Shown one piece after another: positions 1-12,357 of a stretch of DNA of 64,000 nucleotides (positions are counted from its first letter, which is position 1; each line of letters opens with the position of its first letter). This DNA is from Sinohyriopsis cumingii (Eukaryota > Mollusca > Bivalvia > Unionida > Unionidae), in contig CM068827.1 in NCBI GenBank assembly GCA_028554795.2, positions 143,605,751 to 143,669,750 on the forward strand, written 5' to 3'. Under the pieces are notes generated by a model that was not told the DNA's origin, did no database searches, and saw nothing but the letters and a program-made list of their open reading frames with translations. The position numbers and the translations under genes were made by a program.

Positions 1-834
1 TAATCAAACAGATATGCACTAAAAAGGGATTTTTTAAATTTACTTTCTTTCATGATCAAATCTGTTCACATTGTAATAACTGTATTAGAGAATCATGAAA
101 TTGCACGATTCAAATACATAATTGAATTTTGATGGAATTATTACAACACTGTTTTTCATGCTGCGATGTCATGTTGTAAAAAGACCCAATAAAACAACAC
201 AAACACACCACATTTTGAATTTTGATACACGTTAATCTTCTACAGGTCGTTCGTGTCTTGAATGAAGCCATGAAATTCAACATTTGGATAAAATGCAAGT
301 TAAGTTCATCTTAAATATATCAAATATATAGTAAAGGGTGTGTTATTGCAAACAAGTAGTATCGAGAAGCCGGCTGGAACCTGTTGCTTAGTGTAGGCCA
401 GACATCATCCGTTTTAAATAATAACTGATTGCTGCTCTTTAATAGGGTTCAATTTAATTTATGTTTTGATTCTGACTGATTAAATAGTACTGTCATTTCC
501 AGTCTTTTAAACATGCACGAATGTGAGTTAAAAGTGTCCTGTTATATATCGGGAGTCGTTTACTAGTAGACTTTCAATTAGACAACGTTTTTTATTTTAA
601 AACCGTGGAGACAAATGTCAGTTGTATGTTAGATTTTGAAATAACGACATCACCAGATACTGAGAAACCACAAAAAGAAAAAGAAGCCAAAATAACAGAT
701 ATAAAAAAACCCACAAAAGTCAGTTACAATAAGAAAAGTAACGACGACACCAGCAACAACAATAATAATGATAAACAAGAACAACAGAAACGAAGAACAA
801 GAACAGCACTAATGAATATTGTCAAAGTCATTGT
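1..834. other. AT-rich sequence with no recognisable gene
   Basis: I see no convincing coding exon, RNA gene or repeat here. A reading frame starting near 605 is lysine, asparagine and threonine rich and then runs into the ATT microsatellite as polyisoleucine, so it is treated as chance. Confidence 0.5.
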
Positions 835-835
835 A

Positions 836-882
<47 letters not shown>
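835..882. repeat. (ATT)n microsatellite
   Basis: About 16 copies of ATT run directly into GTT copies that are the reverse complement of a SINE 3' tail (CAA)n. The array probably grew from that tail by mutation and slippage. Confidence 0.9.
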
Positions 883-883
<1 letters not shown>

Positions 884-1108
884 GTTGTTGTTGTTGTAGT
901 GTTTAGCACAAGAGATGCCATACATGGCGACGAGTATAAATGGTAAAGGAAGAACCCGGGAAAACCCTGGAAAGAACCATCGACCCACAAGAAGCTACTG
1001 GAAAGCTTTCGCACATACCCACATTGGCCGAACCCAAGCAGACAGAGGTGAGATGTCAGTGATCCGTAACGGTGAGCGCTTTAGACCACTTAGCCACTAG
1101 GGGCCCCT
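883..1108 (-). mobile_element. tRNA-derived SINE, family 1 (minus strand)
   Basis: Read on the minus strand, the element has a tRNA-like head ending near 1108 (GGGGCCCC, TGGTCTAAAGCGCTC). A middle part follows that resembles CTTCTTGTGGGTCGATGGTT, and the 3' part ends in (CAA)n at 883. It matches six other family-1 copies in the window. The tail is partly deleted: the usual GGCGTTAAACCC before the CAA run is missing. No clear target duplication was found. Confidence 0.82.
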
Positions 1109-3673
1109 GTGATCATTATAATCAATGTCTCAATAATTACTGATGAAATAAACAGAAAATGGAAATTCATCCAGATTTTTAAAAAATTATATTTGTTTAA
1201 TTGTCACTCTAAAAATGACGAATTTACTCTTCAATTAATTAACGCGATTTATTTCTCCAGACGTATTACACAGTTATCTTGCCATTGCAAGCTAAGATAA
1301 AAGTTCAGAGTCACGGTGCAATTACTGTATCACATCCAAGAGCTTCGACCGAATCTCCTTATAGGTGTCCAGAGATATTCTTACGGACAGGACGAAATCT
1401 TTGAATATACGATGGGGTATTTTACAAAGTTCTGAATACAGTGCGCTCAAAACTCTCTGTTGATGAACAATGCGCCAGAGCATCCCGTCAAAGTGCTCCA
1501 CGTGCACCTCTAAACACTATCTTAACTTTGCAGTTATCAAATGTCATTTTGTAATCATATTTTGGTACGTTGCTCATTCATTTGGAAACTACACTTCCAA
1601 CTGCGTGACGGAGTTTAAATTCTCTGCTCTCAGCAAATCTTGGCTAACAGAACTGAATCAAAAACTCGCAAGGAGCTAAATCAAAATTATATGAAGGATG
1701 TAGTAAAGTTCTGATTGCTGTACTTCTTGAGGAGGTAAATTTTGATGGTGCTGGTGCGTTGTCGTGGGGACTGGTGGATACATCAGGTACTGGTGGGCGG
1801 ACGGGTGGTTCGATAGTGCTCCACAAATTTTGGCAACACTTTATAGGCATACAAATTTCCAGTGACTCTATGAGAGTCAGAAAAATGTACCTGTTTCCTG
1901 CATATATGGGTACAAACTTACAAAACCTAAAAATCCTAGAATATACAGAAAGCAATGTAAGCAGCGAATACCGCAAATATTATATTCTACATAACAACAC
2001 TTTTGTTAAAAATTAATTTCGTTGCATTAATTCTATTTTGCATATTCTTCATTTCAAAATATAAATATCCAGATGTTTTCTTTTTGTAAAGAAGAAGTAT
2101 ATTTCTGGAAATGGAAAGTTTGCAACATGAGAGATGTTTCATAGCAATATTCCAAGACGTGTTACTCAATATATGACAGTAAATAGAAACATACACATTT
2201 GTGAGCCTAAAATAATGCTTTTGAAGAAAAAATGCACGTCTCATTGTATCAGATGAATCTGTAATTCGTTGTTTTTCAAATTTTGACAGATCGCAAAGTT
2301 CTTTCAGACATGTAAATCTAATGCTAATCCTGCCAGAGTAAGTTATTTTTAGGACGGCTATATTCACACATGACTAGGTCAAAAATAGTTATTGATTGGG
2401 AAATATTGCTTAGCAAAGCGCAAGAAATATATATTAACAACAACGGCAATGAGAGCTGCCTTTCAGTTTAAAGCAATGAAGGAAAGGAATTCAGTCATTA
2501 AAAGTCTCTGAGAACAATTTTGTCTGTCCCATGGGTGGAAACATGAATACTATCATAATGTGTCACGAAATGTCAGTTGAAACATCGGCCACACCAACGG
2601 AAGAATAAATTTAATCGTTAGTTTTAATTTAGCATCATGTCCCAATAGCATACGGAGGCAAAACATTAGAATTCCATTACTCGTTTACTTTTGTTTCCTT
2701 CTAATCATCACACAATAAAGAAAATGATTTGGTACCTTTCATGATTTTGAATCTTCTTTTAGAAAGGGTATTATATAATATTCATTATATCGTATTATAT
2801 TGATTTACTGTGCACTAATGAGTGTTCCAAACTCATGACTGTTAAAGGACTGAAATTCCATCAAGAAAACAATGTCTCTAATTTTTTTAAAGTTACAACT
2901 AGGATAAGCTCTCAAAAGATTCTTTGTTTCTAAATAAATAACTTTCATTTTTCACCAATCCTGGCCACCCAAACCCGTAATTACTCTATTTTATGTTCAC
3001 CCATTTCCAGGCTGATTCCCATAATTCCGTACAGTTAGTATCGTGTGCCCTAAACTGTCTCCCACTCTTCGCCTCTAAACTCAGTTCTTAGACTCTTTAA
3101 AATTCAAAAAGCTAATTGATTAGAATTATGGGTTCCACACTAACTTGCCCCAACCCCTTTCCCGTAGTTGTGGGGTGTTGCTTGGGCTGCTTCGACGCCA
3201 TAGCATTCTCAAAATTTCTGTATTTGAAACATGTATAATAACACTACTTCAACTCGAAAATGACGTCATTGTGTTATGTACAGCAAATTATTAATTAGAA
3301 AGGCATCCAAATATATTTCAAATTCAAAGACACTATCCAGCCGTTTAGTTTTAGTCATGTCATAAGGAATGTCGCAGAAATGAAGTATGTAAATGGAAGT
3401 CGAATACTGTCAACCGTTTACTTACCAAGGCTTGCATAAAATATAAATCACTCCAGTAGTTTCATAAACTTCGTTTGAAATGGACACTCCTGTAACATGC
3501 TCTAAATGCGCCATTTCCCTACCGTATTTTGCGTTTATACAGATTTTGCTATACGTAAAGGATTCTGTTTATCACGTGCATTGTATTTGCAATATTAGAG
3601 TTCTTCTCAGTTTAAATCAAATTTATAAAACTCACCATAACAAGCTAACGATAGAACTTTTTCGACTCATTCC
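1109..3673. other. Non-coding AT-rich stretch
   Basis: No gene or known element was recognised. A frame around 1741-2016 encodes a glycine/threonine-rich stretch (DTSGTGGRTGG) that might be an old transposon fragment. It has no upstream start and overlaps an antisense frame, so no call is made. Confidence 0.45.
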
Positions 3674-3682
3674 AACATTTGA

Positions 3683-3918
3683 CCCCGAGTGGCCGAGTGG
3701 TCTAAAGCGCTGGCCGTTACGGATCACTGCCATCTCACTTCTGTCTGCGTCGGTTCGAGTCTCGGACTCGGCCAGTCTGGGTAGGTGAGAAAGCTTGCCA
3801 GTAGCTTCTTGTGAGTCGGTGGTTCTTTCGGGGTTTTCCCGGGTTCTTTCTTCACCATTGAATCTGGCCGTCATGTGCTGAAAAATGGCGTAAAACCCTT
3901 TAACAACAACAACAACCA
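3683..3918 (+). mobile_element. tRNA-derived SINE, family 1, with target duplication
   Basis: This is the best full-length plus-strand copy. The head resembles tRNA-Leu/Ser, with an A box TGGCCGAGTGG at 3690-3700 and a B box GGTTCGAGTCT at 3752-3762. A conserved middle follows (CTTGCCAGTAGCTTCTTGTG), then TGGCGTAAAACCC and a (CAA)n tail. The 9-bp direct repeat AACATTTGA flanks it at 3674-3682 and 3919-3927, as expected for LINE-dependent retroposition. It encodes no protein; frames crossing it are shadows. Confidence 0.9.
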
Positions 3919-3927
3919 AACATTTGA

Positions 3928-6900
3928 TCTTAACTCAGTGTCATATTTTATCTTAAATCATCAGTCTTTATGAACCTTAAATTGCGACAGGAACGAAGGT
4001 CACCAATCTAACACTTTTTTTTATAAACTCTGATTTTGGGGTTGGATGGGGTGTGTAAGAAATATTTCGAGGATCAAATCGTTGACTATAATGCGTCGCA
4101 GAAAACTCCTCAAGATGACGTGCAGTTTTTAATTCAGAACAACAATAAACAATTACATGCGTCATGTTGTTATTTTCATTTATATATGTATAAAGTTAAG
4201 TGACAGAGGTAAGCCATGCGTCTAAATAAACGTAAACAAATACACAATCAGTAATATAATCACAGACGGAACACATCTTAAATGTCACCTTGTGGGTCTG
4301 ATCTAAACTGCACAGTAATGTGGCCCCAGTACATACAAAATACATGCATGCAAACATACATACATACATACATACATACATACATACATACATACATACA
4401 TGCATGCATGCATACATACATACATACATCTAAAATGCATATTTATGGCTTAAGCCATTTTTGAACATAATCAACCAAGCAAACCAACTTTGCAAAACGA
4501 ATGACACATCGATACCATAGTATGCGCAGGGATTAAATTTGCTTTTGACGTCATCAGTATTAAGTGTCTGATAGACAATCCATTTTCTGTCACATCAATG
4601 ACATATGTTGCGAGCGCAAACTAGTCTGTTTCAGAAGCTAGTCAATGCAAGAATCGATATTTGTATGTAGTTATCTGCAGATATTAAATGGCCGATGACG
4701 TTGTACAAGGCACTCTCCCACGCGATGCATTTCTAGAATTTCTCGTTTTGCTGAACAGAAACTCTGTCGCTTATAGGTGTTTAAAAAGACGTCATCAAAT
4801 TGAGTTGTATAATATCTGATCCCATACCCATAACATTTTGGAATTGATTCTGGCTCTGGTGTCATATCCTGGACGTTTGTTCGTTTTTACGGGGGTGGAG
4901 GAAGTGTGTTGTTTGTTTGTCTATTTGTTATTGGTGCTAATGTTGCTGCTCTGTCAATAATGTAGCAACTTTGTTTCGTAATTACTTCTTTCATCAGGAT
5001 TTTTCGTAGAAGTCCCTTTGAAAGACAACCACATACAGACAGACATAGCAGTGTCGTAGCTGGTTGAAAAAATACGCCGCTGATAAACACATATTTAGAA
5101 GGGGAAAAAATGTAAAGAAAAAAAAGGCGAAACATTATAAATCCGTATGAATTCTTGTCCTTTCAAAAGTCATGATAATGTACCATTTGTTAAACCAATT
5201 TTGTACAGGCCCAACCCCCTCCACCTCAGCAGGGGTGGTAAATTCGCCTCCCATACGATACTTCGAACCTTCAGGTTAGTACTTCGAACCTTCAGCTTAG
5301 TGTATAATTGAAAGTACTTTACGTACATACTTGCAGACAAACGAACAGACACACATATACGTACGTAAATGGGATTTCAATGTCCCTTATAACGAAAGTT
5401 ATTGTACACTTTGCCAGTCTCAAGAAACAGGGGACGAATATTATCATCTTTTATCATGTTCTTAATTTCACGATGAAAGACAACAATGTATATACCTCAT
5501 GACACTTTCAGGTCAAACGTTAATACTTATAATCAATTAATGAATCTAGGTAACATAAGACTCTAAACTGTCTTTACAATTTGTTTGATTGTGTTTTACG
5601 AATACTGTAATCATTTATAAGCATCATGTAATAAAATCGAACGCTATATTCATGTACTTTCTCTTATTTACCTCATATTGTGTAACCTTTACGTCCTGAA
5701 TGTAATCAAGTATTTTCTTTGCAGGTATAACACTGTTGCAAGCGTGTACAGGCAGTAAACAAAATTAAGCCGCTTAAACGTGTATGTGTTGCATCCATAC
5801 ATGACACGTACTGGCATGTTGGGAAAATTAAGCATTTACGGTGAATTATAAAAAAGGAAGAACTACAAAAGAAATAAATTGTACTTTCTTTTATTCAGTA
5901 AAAACCTTCTCTATAATAAAGATAAAACAATAGATCGATAATTTGTCTCAGAGACCCGAAATTAAAATGGCTGAGAACTGACATTAGATAATCAAGTACA
6001 GATGTTGCCTTTCCACAGCAAAAGCAAAATCATCGTTGAATAATTGGACTACTACCTTTGGGAACCGTTATAAATTTTCATTCCCTAACCATTTGTGGAT
6101 ATTTTTTTTTACGCCAACAACCCAGTCGGACACGTTTGTATGTTATGAGTCAAACAAAACAGTTCCCAAGACTCATCACCCTAAGTCTTTTCGTTGTGAT
6201 GACTGACTAAAGTTAAATAAGCCTTGATTGTAATTTGATCCAAGGAAAATTCATCGTAAACATGTGTTAACATGTTGCTTTTTTGGGGTGGGGATTGTTT
6301 TAAAACGTAAAAATGTGTGTGCTATTTGGAGCACTTCTATTATCAAACCTTCAGAGGTATAGAGTTTACTCAAGGTTGCAAGGCTGTTAAATTTCGGATG
6401 TCAGTAAACCTTGCACATAGTCCGTAATCGCATAGTGCTTATGAACTTTGATCCCCATAACGTTCATAGGTTACGCCATTTAGGGATCTCAAGCGATATC
6501 TGCTGCGTATAAATTATTACGCCATTGTCTGTGAAGAACATGCTAAATGATTAATTAGATCTTCAGCAAGTCTCAGATGATATACTAAATAACTGTACTG
6601 TTTTAAAATAACTTCGGTACAATTAAATCTTGATGTTTATTTTATCTCGTGGGCCACTATCTGCTATTATTTTCTTGCTTCAGCTATACGTATTAGTGTA
6701 GAATAAAAGCTAACGACTTTGCCGGGTTTCACAAATAATTCCTCAGTGGTCTTGAACAAATTTGACAGGTTTGCTGCCTCAGACGAAACCTCGTGATTTC
6801 TCACGGGATTAACGTAATTTGTAACACAGACAAACAAAGAGAAAGATATAATATACCCATAATACCGACACCCACCTAATCTCACATATAACCAAACTGC

Positions 6901-7324
6901 TGGATTGGATTGTAAAAAGTACTGCCATCATTCAAGAACCTTTCCCACGTTTTTGGCTCCAAAAGTTATGTCTCCCACAAGTGGTTCGTTAAGTTGATTC
7001 AGAAATTACATTCGGTACATTCTATACACAATATCCACCTCCTCTAACCATTGCCACAACCACCAGTTTTCAAGCAACATAACAGAAATATGCAATCTTG
7101 ATAGTTAACAAGAAGCATTTTTTAAATTAAAATAAAAGGTCATTGATTGTTATTGCTGTTTTAGAGGCTGTAATTGAACTGCTTTGTGAATATCTATTTT
7201 TTTCTTCTTCAGAAGTCACTTTTTACTTGCAGGGCCGGATGAGGTACAGTGTTGCAGGGGTTTTCCAAAATTCAAGTGTCCTGACATTACTCGAAATGAG
7301 ACCAAGCAAAAGTAAATTTACTCA
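3928..7324. other. Non-coding stretch with minor repeats
   Basis: This stretch holds the CATA microsatellite at 4341-4429. A 20-21-bp unit (ACTTCGAACCTTCAG) is duplicated at about 5260-5302. I see no coding exon with plausible splice sites; frames here are short and unlike known proteins. Confidence 0.5.
4341..4429. repeat. (CATA)n/(CATG)n microsatellite
   Basis: Tetranucleotide CATA repeats with interspersed CATG units. Translation gives artefactual MYVC or THIH runs in open frames on both strands. Confidence 0.93.
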
Positions 7325-7440
7325 GTGTGTCCTTAATACGCAATAAACGTGCACAAATATAAAAAGATGGTAAAATATCAAGTGACAAGTGAATGTAAGT
7401 TGGTATGTATGCTTTTTTCAGCCCCCTCTCCCTATCCGGC
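7325..7440 (+). repeat. Interspersed repeat, copy 1 (CAATAAACGTG motif)
   Basis: The segment containing AATACGCAATAAACGTG, then AAAAAGATGG and CAAGTGAATG, recurs in diverged form at about 43828-43930. The family is unidentified. The shared length is about 100 bp and no termini or target duplication could be defined. Confidence 0.55.
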
Positions 7441-8166
7441 CTTGAGGTGAACTTATACCGCATTCTTTTTTTATAATGGAGTGATATCTTTATTTGCAAG
7501 TGCCTGTCTGTCTGATTTTTCATCCAACTCGTTTGACACTTCCGCGCCTCCAAAAAGACTTCTAAATCACAAAACTCTAAACTTTTAGACTGAGTTTTCA
7601 CGACTATCCAATCAGGAAAAGTGTTTCAAACGTACCATGCTGTGCGAGTGGTCGACACAAAATCTCAAGCTCAACAGTATTCAGAATTTCCTAGCTTAAA
7701 CTGTCAATTATGGATATATAAAAAACCAAAACAATAGTGCAAAAGTGTAATCCCCCTTAGGCAGTCTGTCAATTGTAATTACCATTAGATGCACTGGCTT
7801 TATTGAGGGAAATCTCACATTTATATAACTTGAATTAAACGCCCAGTAGGGGGGAGCTGTGGTTATGTATGGAGAACAATGCTAGAGCTTAATGTATATC
7901 GTTTTAGTGATGCCAAATTTAGAAAAATATATAATAAAGTGTTTATGGTAACAAATTAAACTTTGGTCTTTAATGTTACCTAGCGAATGGGGTATGGGAG
8001 CAAGATTTCTATCTTATCAGTATATCATTCAATGTAAGATTTGTGTGTAAACAGAGCTCTAGACTGTAATGTAGATAAAGTATTTACACCCCCAAGACCC
8101 CCCCCCGACACATCTTGATTGGTTACGTTACTTATTGTTTATCTTGTCCAAAGGCAAGCCATACTT

Positions 8167-8209
<43 letters not shown>

Positions 8210-9173
8210 GTCGAAAGTATCGCTCCCTCAAAGATACAACACTTTTTTAAAATAACGATTTGATTCCTTGTTTTGTATGCAAGTGACGTGAATTTTACAA
8301 AAACAAACAGTGGGCGATGTTCTGAATCACCACACAAGTAAGATTAATGAAAAACATTGTGACGTTTTGCTTGATTAATATTTAGTTAATCAACTTTATT
8401 CATGGCATGCGTTTACGACAATAAAACATTTTAAAACTTAAAATTTCCAAAAGATCGAGACTTGAGATAGCACATATTGTTTACGTTCCATTTCGTTCTT
8501 TCTGTTGTCCTTATCCTTTTCTTTGCATCCCTTCTAAAACTTGAAAATTACATCAACAAACATTTATAAATATAAAATGAATATGTTAGGAGGATGTTGT
8601 TAGAATGTTTGATAAGCATCGACGTCGGACTGGAAAGTCTCACCTGATGCTCAGAATGTGTGTCAGGTGGGTAGTTTTCTCTCTGATAGTCTCTATCTTT
8701 CAAGGTGTGAAGTAAAACATGGGAGCAAACGAGACCAAACCAGCCATCACATGGCTGATCAATATTTCGAAGAAAAACACTTCCGAAAAGGTACTGTGTG
8801 GACGACTTGTTATTCCTTTGAATCTAAATTACAATGCCAGAATAAGCGAACTATTAAATTTCCGCCCCCTGGGCAATGAATCTGAAGATTTGCATATCAT
8901 CCTGACATGAACAATTCAAGCTCGTGTTTAATGTTAAAACTGTATCAACTCTTTCTCTCTCTCTCACACACACACACACATACACACAAACGTGTTCCCC
9001 CTCCCCAAGAAACTTGTTAAGTGCACAGGTATAACGTTAAATGATACCAAACGTAGCCGAAGCAAAGACAACAAATTAACTCTTATTTTAAACAGTATGG
9101 AAATTAAGAGGGATATTAAAGTGAACTAGAAAATGATTTTTAAAAAAAATTATATGCTTTCTTCCAAACTGAG
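7441..9173. other. Non-coding stretch
   Basis: No gene was recognised. It contains a (CA)n run at 8169-8207 and a mixed CT/CA run at about 8951-8990. Confidence 0.5.
8169..8207. repeat. (CA)n microsatellite
   Basis: Uninterrupted CA dinucleotides over about 39 bp. Confidence 0.95.
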
Positions 9174-9489
9174 TAGATCATTTGTGTCCATGTCCTAGAT
9201 TACTCATTTGTGTCCATGATATAGATTACTCATTTATGTCCATGATATAGATTACTCATTTGTGTCCATGATGTAGATTACTCATTTGTGTCCATTATAT
9301 AGATTACTCATTTGTGTCCATGATATATATTACTCATTTGTGTCCATGATATAGATTACTCATTTGTGCCCATGATATATATTACTCATTTGTGTCCATG
9401 TCCTAGATTACTCATTTGTGTCCATGATATAGATTACTCATTTGTGTCCATGATATAGATTACTCATTCGTGTCCATGATATAGATTAC
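9174..9489. repeat. 26-bp tandem array, about 12 copies
   Basis: The unit is ATTACTCATTTGTGTCCATG followed by ATATAG, head to tail. Variants with TCCTAG or ATATAT replace the last six bases. The TCCTAG variant recurs 208 bp (eight units) apart, suggesting a block duplication. It abuts the LINE remnant that follows. There are no unique spacers, so it is not CRISPR-like. Confidence 0.92.
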
Positions 9490-9491
9490 AG

Positions 9492-11200
9492 ACATCAGAA
9501 AACTAGTTCTTAGAAGAATCAAAACTCGTTCTAAACCATCATTGGAACTCTACATCTCATATTCAAAATCATTCTGGAAATATATCAACGGCCACATAAG
9601 AGACTCCAAGGTCATTCAAAATTAACAGAAACTGACGCCAGGTGCGCCCGCAAATTTTTTTTCGGAAGGGGTGGGGGTGGACATGTAGTGGTCAGCTATT
9701 AGGTTTTAATCATGTCTACCAAATTATTTTTAGAGGTGAAATGAAGAGAGGTAAGTGGGCAAGTGCCCCTTGCCCCTATGTGCGGGCACCCATGACTGAC
9801 ACAAAGAAGCCTAAAACATAGAACACAAAATTATGCAGTGTTTTTAATCACTTTAGAGACGTGGCTTCAACATGTATATTTCCAAAAGTACCAAGAATGA
9901 ATACTATAGTAGTATCTTGCTCGACAGTCCAAAAGTTGCTAAATGGTTTAAACCCATCCCAAGTTTGTGGTCTGGATGATATACATTTAAAAAAAAAAGA
10001 GCTTCAGGATTTGTCTTCCAATTTGGCACCACCTTGTACACACCTCTCTCAGCAAAATCTCTAAAGGATTGTCTGCAGAATATATGTCACTGTTCAGAAA
10101 AGGTGATCACGCAACGGCTAGTAGTTACATTCCATCCCCACTCTCCAGCGTTCTTTGCAAACTGCTGGAGTTAAATGTCTGTACTATAGCATCACGAAGC
10201 ACTTAGATACCGTTTCTGTCCTAACTGATAAACAGCATGCCTTCCGGAAATTACTCAGCTGCGAAACACAAGTCTCTTGTGTTTTTGATGATTGGGCTTA
10301 ACATTTAGATAGATGTGATAAAGTATACATTTTTGTATTAGACTTTGAAGTGGCTTTGTTTCATGGAATTACATGCAAAATTTTGTACTGGAGACTCTTT
10401 ATGTCTCCGAGAGGTAAATGGTTGCAAATCTGCCTGGTTCAAAGTAGCGTCGGAAGAACTTCAAGGCACATGGCCTAGTGCTCTTCCCATTGCACATCAA
10501 TGACATCATGATTGAAACTGACTGGAAATGCGCCTCTTTGCAGATGACTATTCTACAGGGCAATTAACACAATGGAGTCGACTAAGATATTCCATATTGA
10601 CTATAATAAACTAGGACTGTAGGCATGTGATTCCAACCTGAAAATGCAGCATAATGCAATGACAAGAAATGTATGCCATAAAACCAGTGTGTCCCATTTG
10701 TTGGAAGATACATCTTTAGAAAACCGAAATCAAATGAAATATATGGAGGTCACAACCAGAAAGTAAAATAAAATATTGAACGGGTCACAATCACAAGTGA
10801 ACTAACATGGAACCTTAAATATCAAAGAATTATGGACCCCCTAAAAAACAAATATACTTTTGGCATATAAAGACGTAACTTGTTATCTTGCCCACAAAAT
10901 GAAGAATGAGCTCTCAAGAGATTAGTTAGACTTATTTACAATACGCCTGTACAAGTTTGGGGCCTACCTTCACAGGTTTTAGAAGATGATATTGAAAAAC
11001 AATTACATAAACGATAAAAGCCATTTTTGTCACATCCAATGATGACTATACCCCAGCAAGTATGACCTCAATATTGAATAAGTTGTCTTGGAAACCATTT
11101 TTAAAAAATAAAGCAACGTAGAATGGAAATTATTTTAATATTTAATAAAAGGTCTATAAACAAAGCAACGATACTCGACACCCTGACACTATATAATGAA
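9492..11200 (+). pseudogene. Decayed non-LTR retrotransposon reverse transcriptase
   Basis: Plus-strand translation across several frames gives reverse-transcriptase blocks in the right order. WKYINGHIRDS lies near 9580, LLNGLNPSQVCGLDDIHL near 9940, FRKGDHATASSYIPSPLSS near 10095 and SVLCKLLE near 10150. LTDKQHAFRKLLSCETQ is at 10221-10270 and the catalytic box RLFADD at 10531-10548. VTITSELTWNLKYQ follows near 10780, then RRNLLSCPQNE and LVRLIYNTPVQVWG. The blocks resemble CR1- or Jockey-type LINEs. Frameshifts and stops make it inactive. A 151-bp element interrupts it at 9641-9791. No endonuclease domain is visible, so it is probably 5' truncated. Confidence 0.85.
9641..9791. mobile_element. 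Small inverted-repeat element inside the LINE
   Basis: The left end GGTGCGCCCGCAAA and the reverse complement of the right end (GGGTGCCCGCACA) match with a few differences. The segment interrupts LINE coding similarity: WKYINGHIRDS lies before it and a CSVFNHF block after it. This suggests a short non-autonomous DNA element inserted into an existing LINE. The target duplication is unclear. Confidence 0.5.
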
Positions 11201-12357
11201 ACTTAAAAAAACAAACGCAGTAGTAATCAACACGAATTTACTTTCATGCTACCATATATACGAAAATTCAGTCTTTACGCCAAAAACAATGAAAGACTGA
11301 AATTCGTCACCACAATTAGTAATCACTTATTGCTGCATCCTCAGGAAAACCAAAATGAAAACTTTTCAAAATAATGTGGACACATTTTTGTGGTAAAATA
11401 AGTTCTTGCTGTATATGTTGACGATGCGCTGTGCAAAAATATCATTTTTTGACGTGGCACCGAACTAATCAATATCTGAACTTCCAATCAGAACATCAGG
11501 TTAGACTTGTCTGTTTCAAATCCGGGAAGAAAAAAAGGAAAAAAAAACACAAGAAAAATCGGAGGAATTCCAAGTTGCAGTACTTCTACAAAATCAGAGA
11601 ACAGTGGTAGTTCAGTTTTAGAACGACGGATTTGTAATCCAGTGGTTGCGGGCATCCAAAACAGCCCACAAAACACAGAAAGTGCCGTTAAAAACAAACT
11701 TTCCACAAAAAGTCTGCGAAATCAATAAAACATTAATTGCTAAACCAACTGTCCACAAAAGTCAATCATCAAACACTAGGGACAGGACATGGCTTTTATC
11801 ACATTTTATACGTACATGATGGTGTTTCCAAATACAGGTGCAGAATAACTCTACTCTGGCTCGCACGCGACCTTTATCAGGACTCGTGGACTATTTTATC
11901 CTTCTGTTGCAAGCATAGTGTACATAAAGTAGCAACAACTTCCAATTTCCAACATCGCTTGAACATTCTTTCATAATACTCAAGATTAAAAATACTTGTA
12001 ACACATTTAGGAACGACCTTCATGTACGGTTTCTTTAGTCTATTTACAGTCTATATAAAGTGATAAAATAAAGGAAAACAAAAAAAGAGATGGAAAAAAG
12101 CATCGCGAAAACGATATGGAATGGGTATGAACACTAAGACCATATTTTTTAAGACGTTCCTTATTTTCTTTTGTGTTTTTATATGTAAAGACTTTTAAAC
12201 GCATCTTCTTTAATGTTCACTGACATTAAGTAATATTCGATAAATATCCGCTAATTAATTACTGTTCGCAAGACTATATTTATTTCACATATTTAATATT
12301 TTATTTGTTTAGCGCATAACAAATGCAAATAATGTATTGCTACACATTTATGACGTT
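11201..12357. other. Non-coding stretch
   Basis: No clear gene. A lysine/serine-rich open frame at 11507-11728 overlaps an antisense frame of equal length, and neither resembles a known family. It could be further LINE debris. Confidence 0.4.

Noticed and set aside
605..946. 113-codon plus-strand ORF with polyisoleucine
   Set aside because: Runs through the ATT microsatellite into a SINE; no splice or homology support.
1759..2016. DTSGTGGRTGG-containing frame as a transposon protein
   Set aside because: Only a short glycine/threonine-rich resemblance, no start, no second motif, and an antisense frame of similar length.
3690..3762. tRNA-like sequence with A and B boxes
   Set aside because: It is the head of a SINE with a conserved body, tail and target duplication; the acceptor stem is not formed.
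4196..4464. Open frames with MYVC and THIH runs
   Set aside because: Direct translation of the CATA microsatellite on both strands.
9174..9489. Regular direct repeats that might suggest a CRISPR-like array
   Set aside because: Units are head to tail without unique spacers and the genome is eukaryotic.
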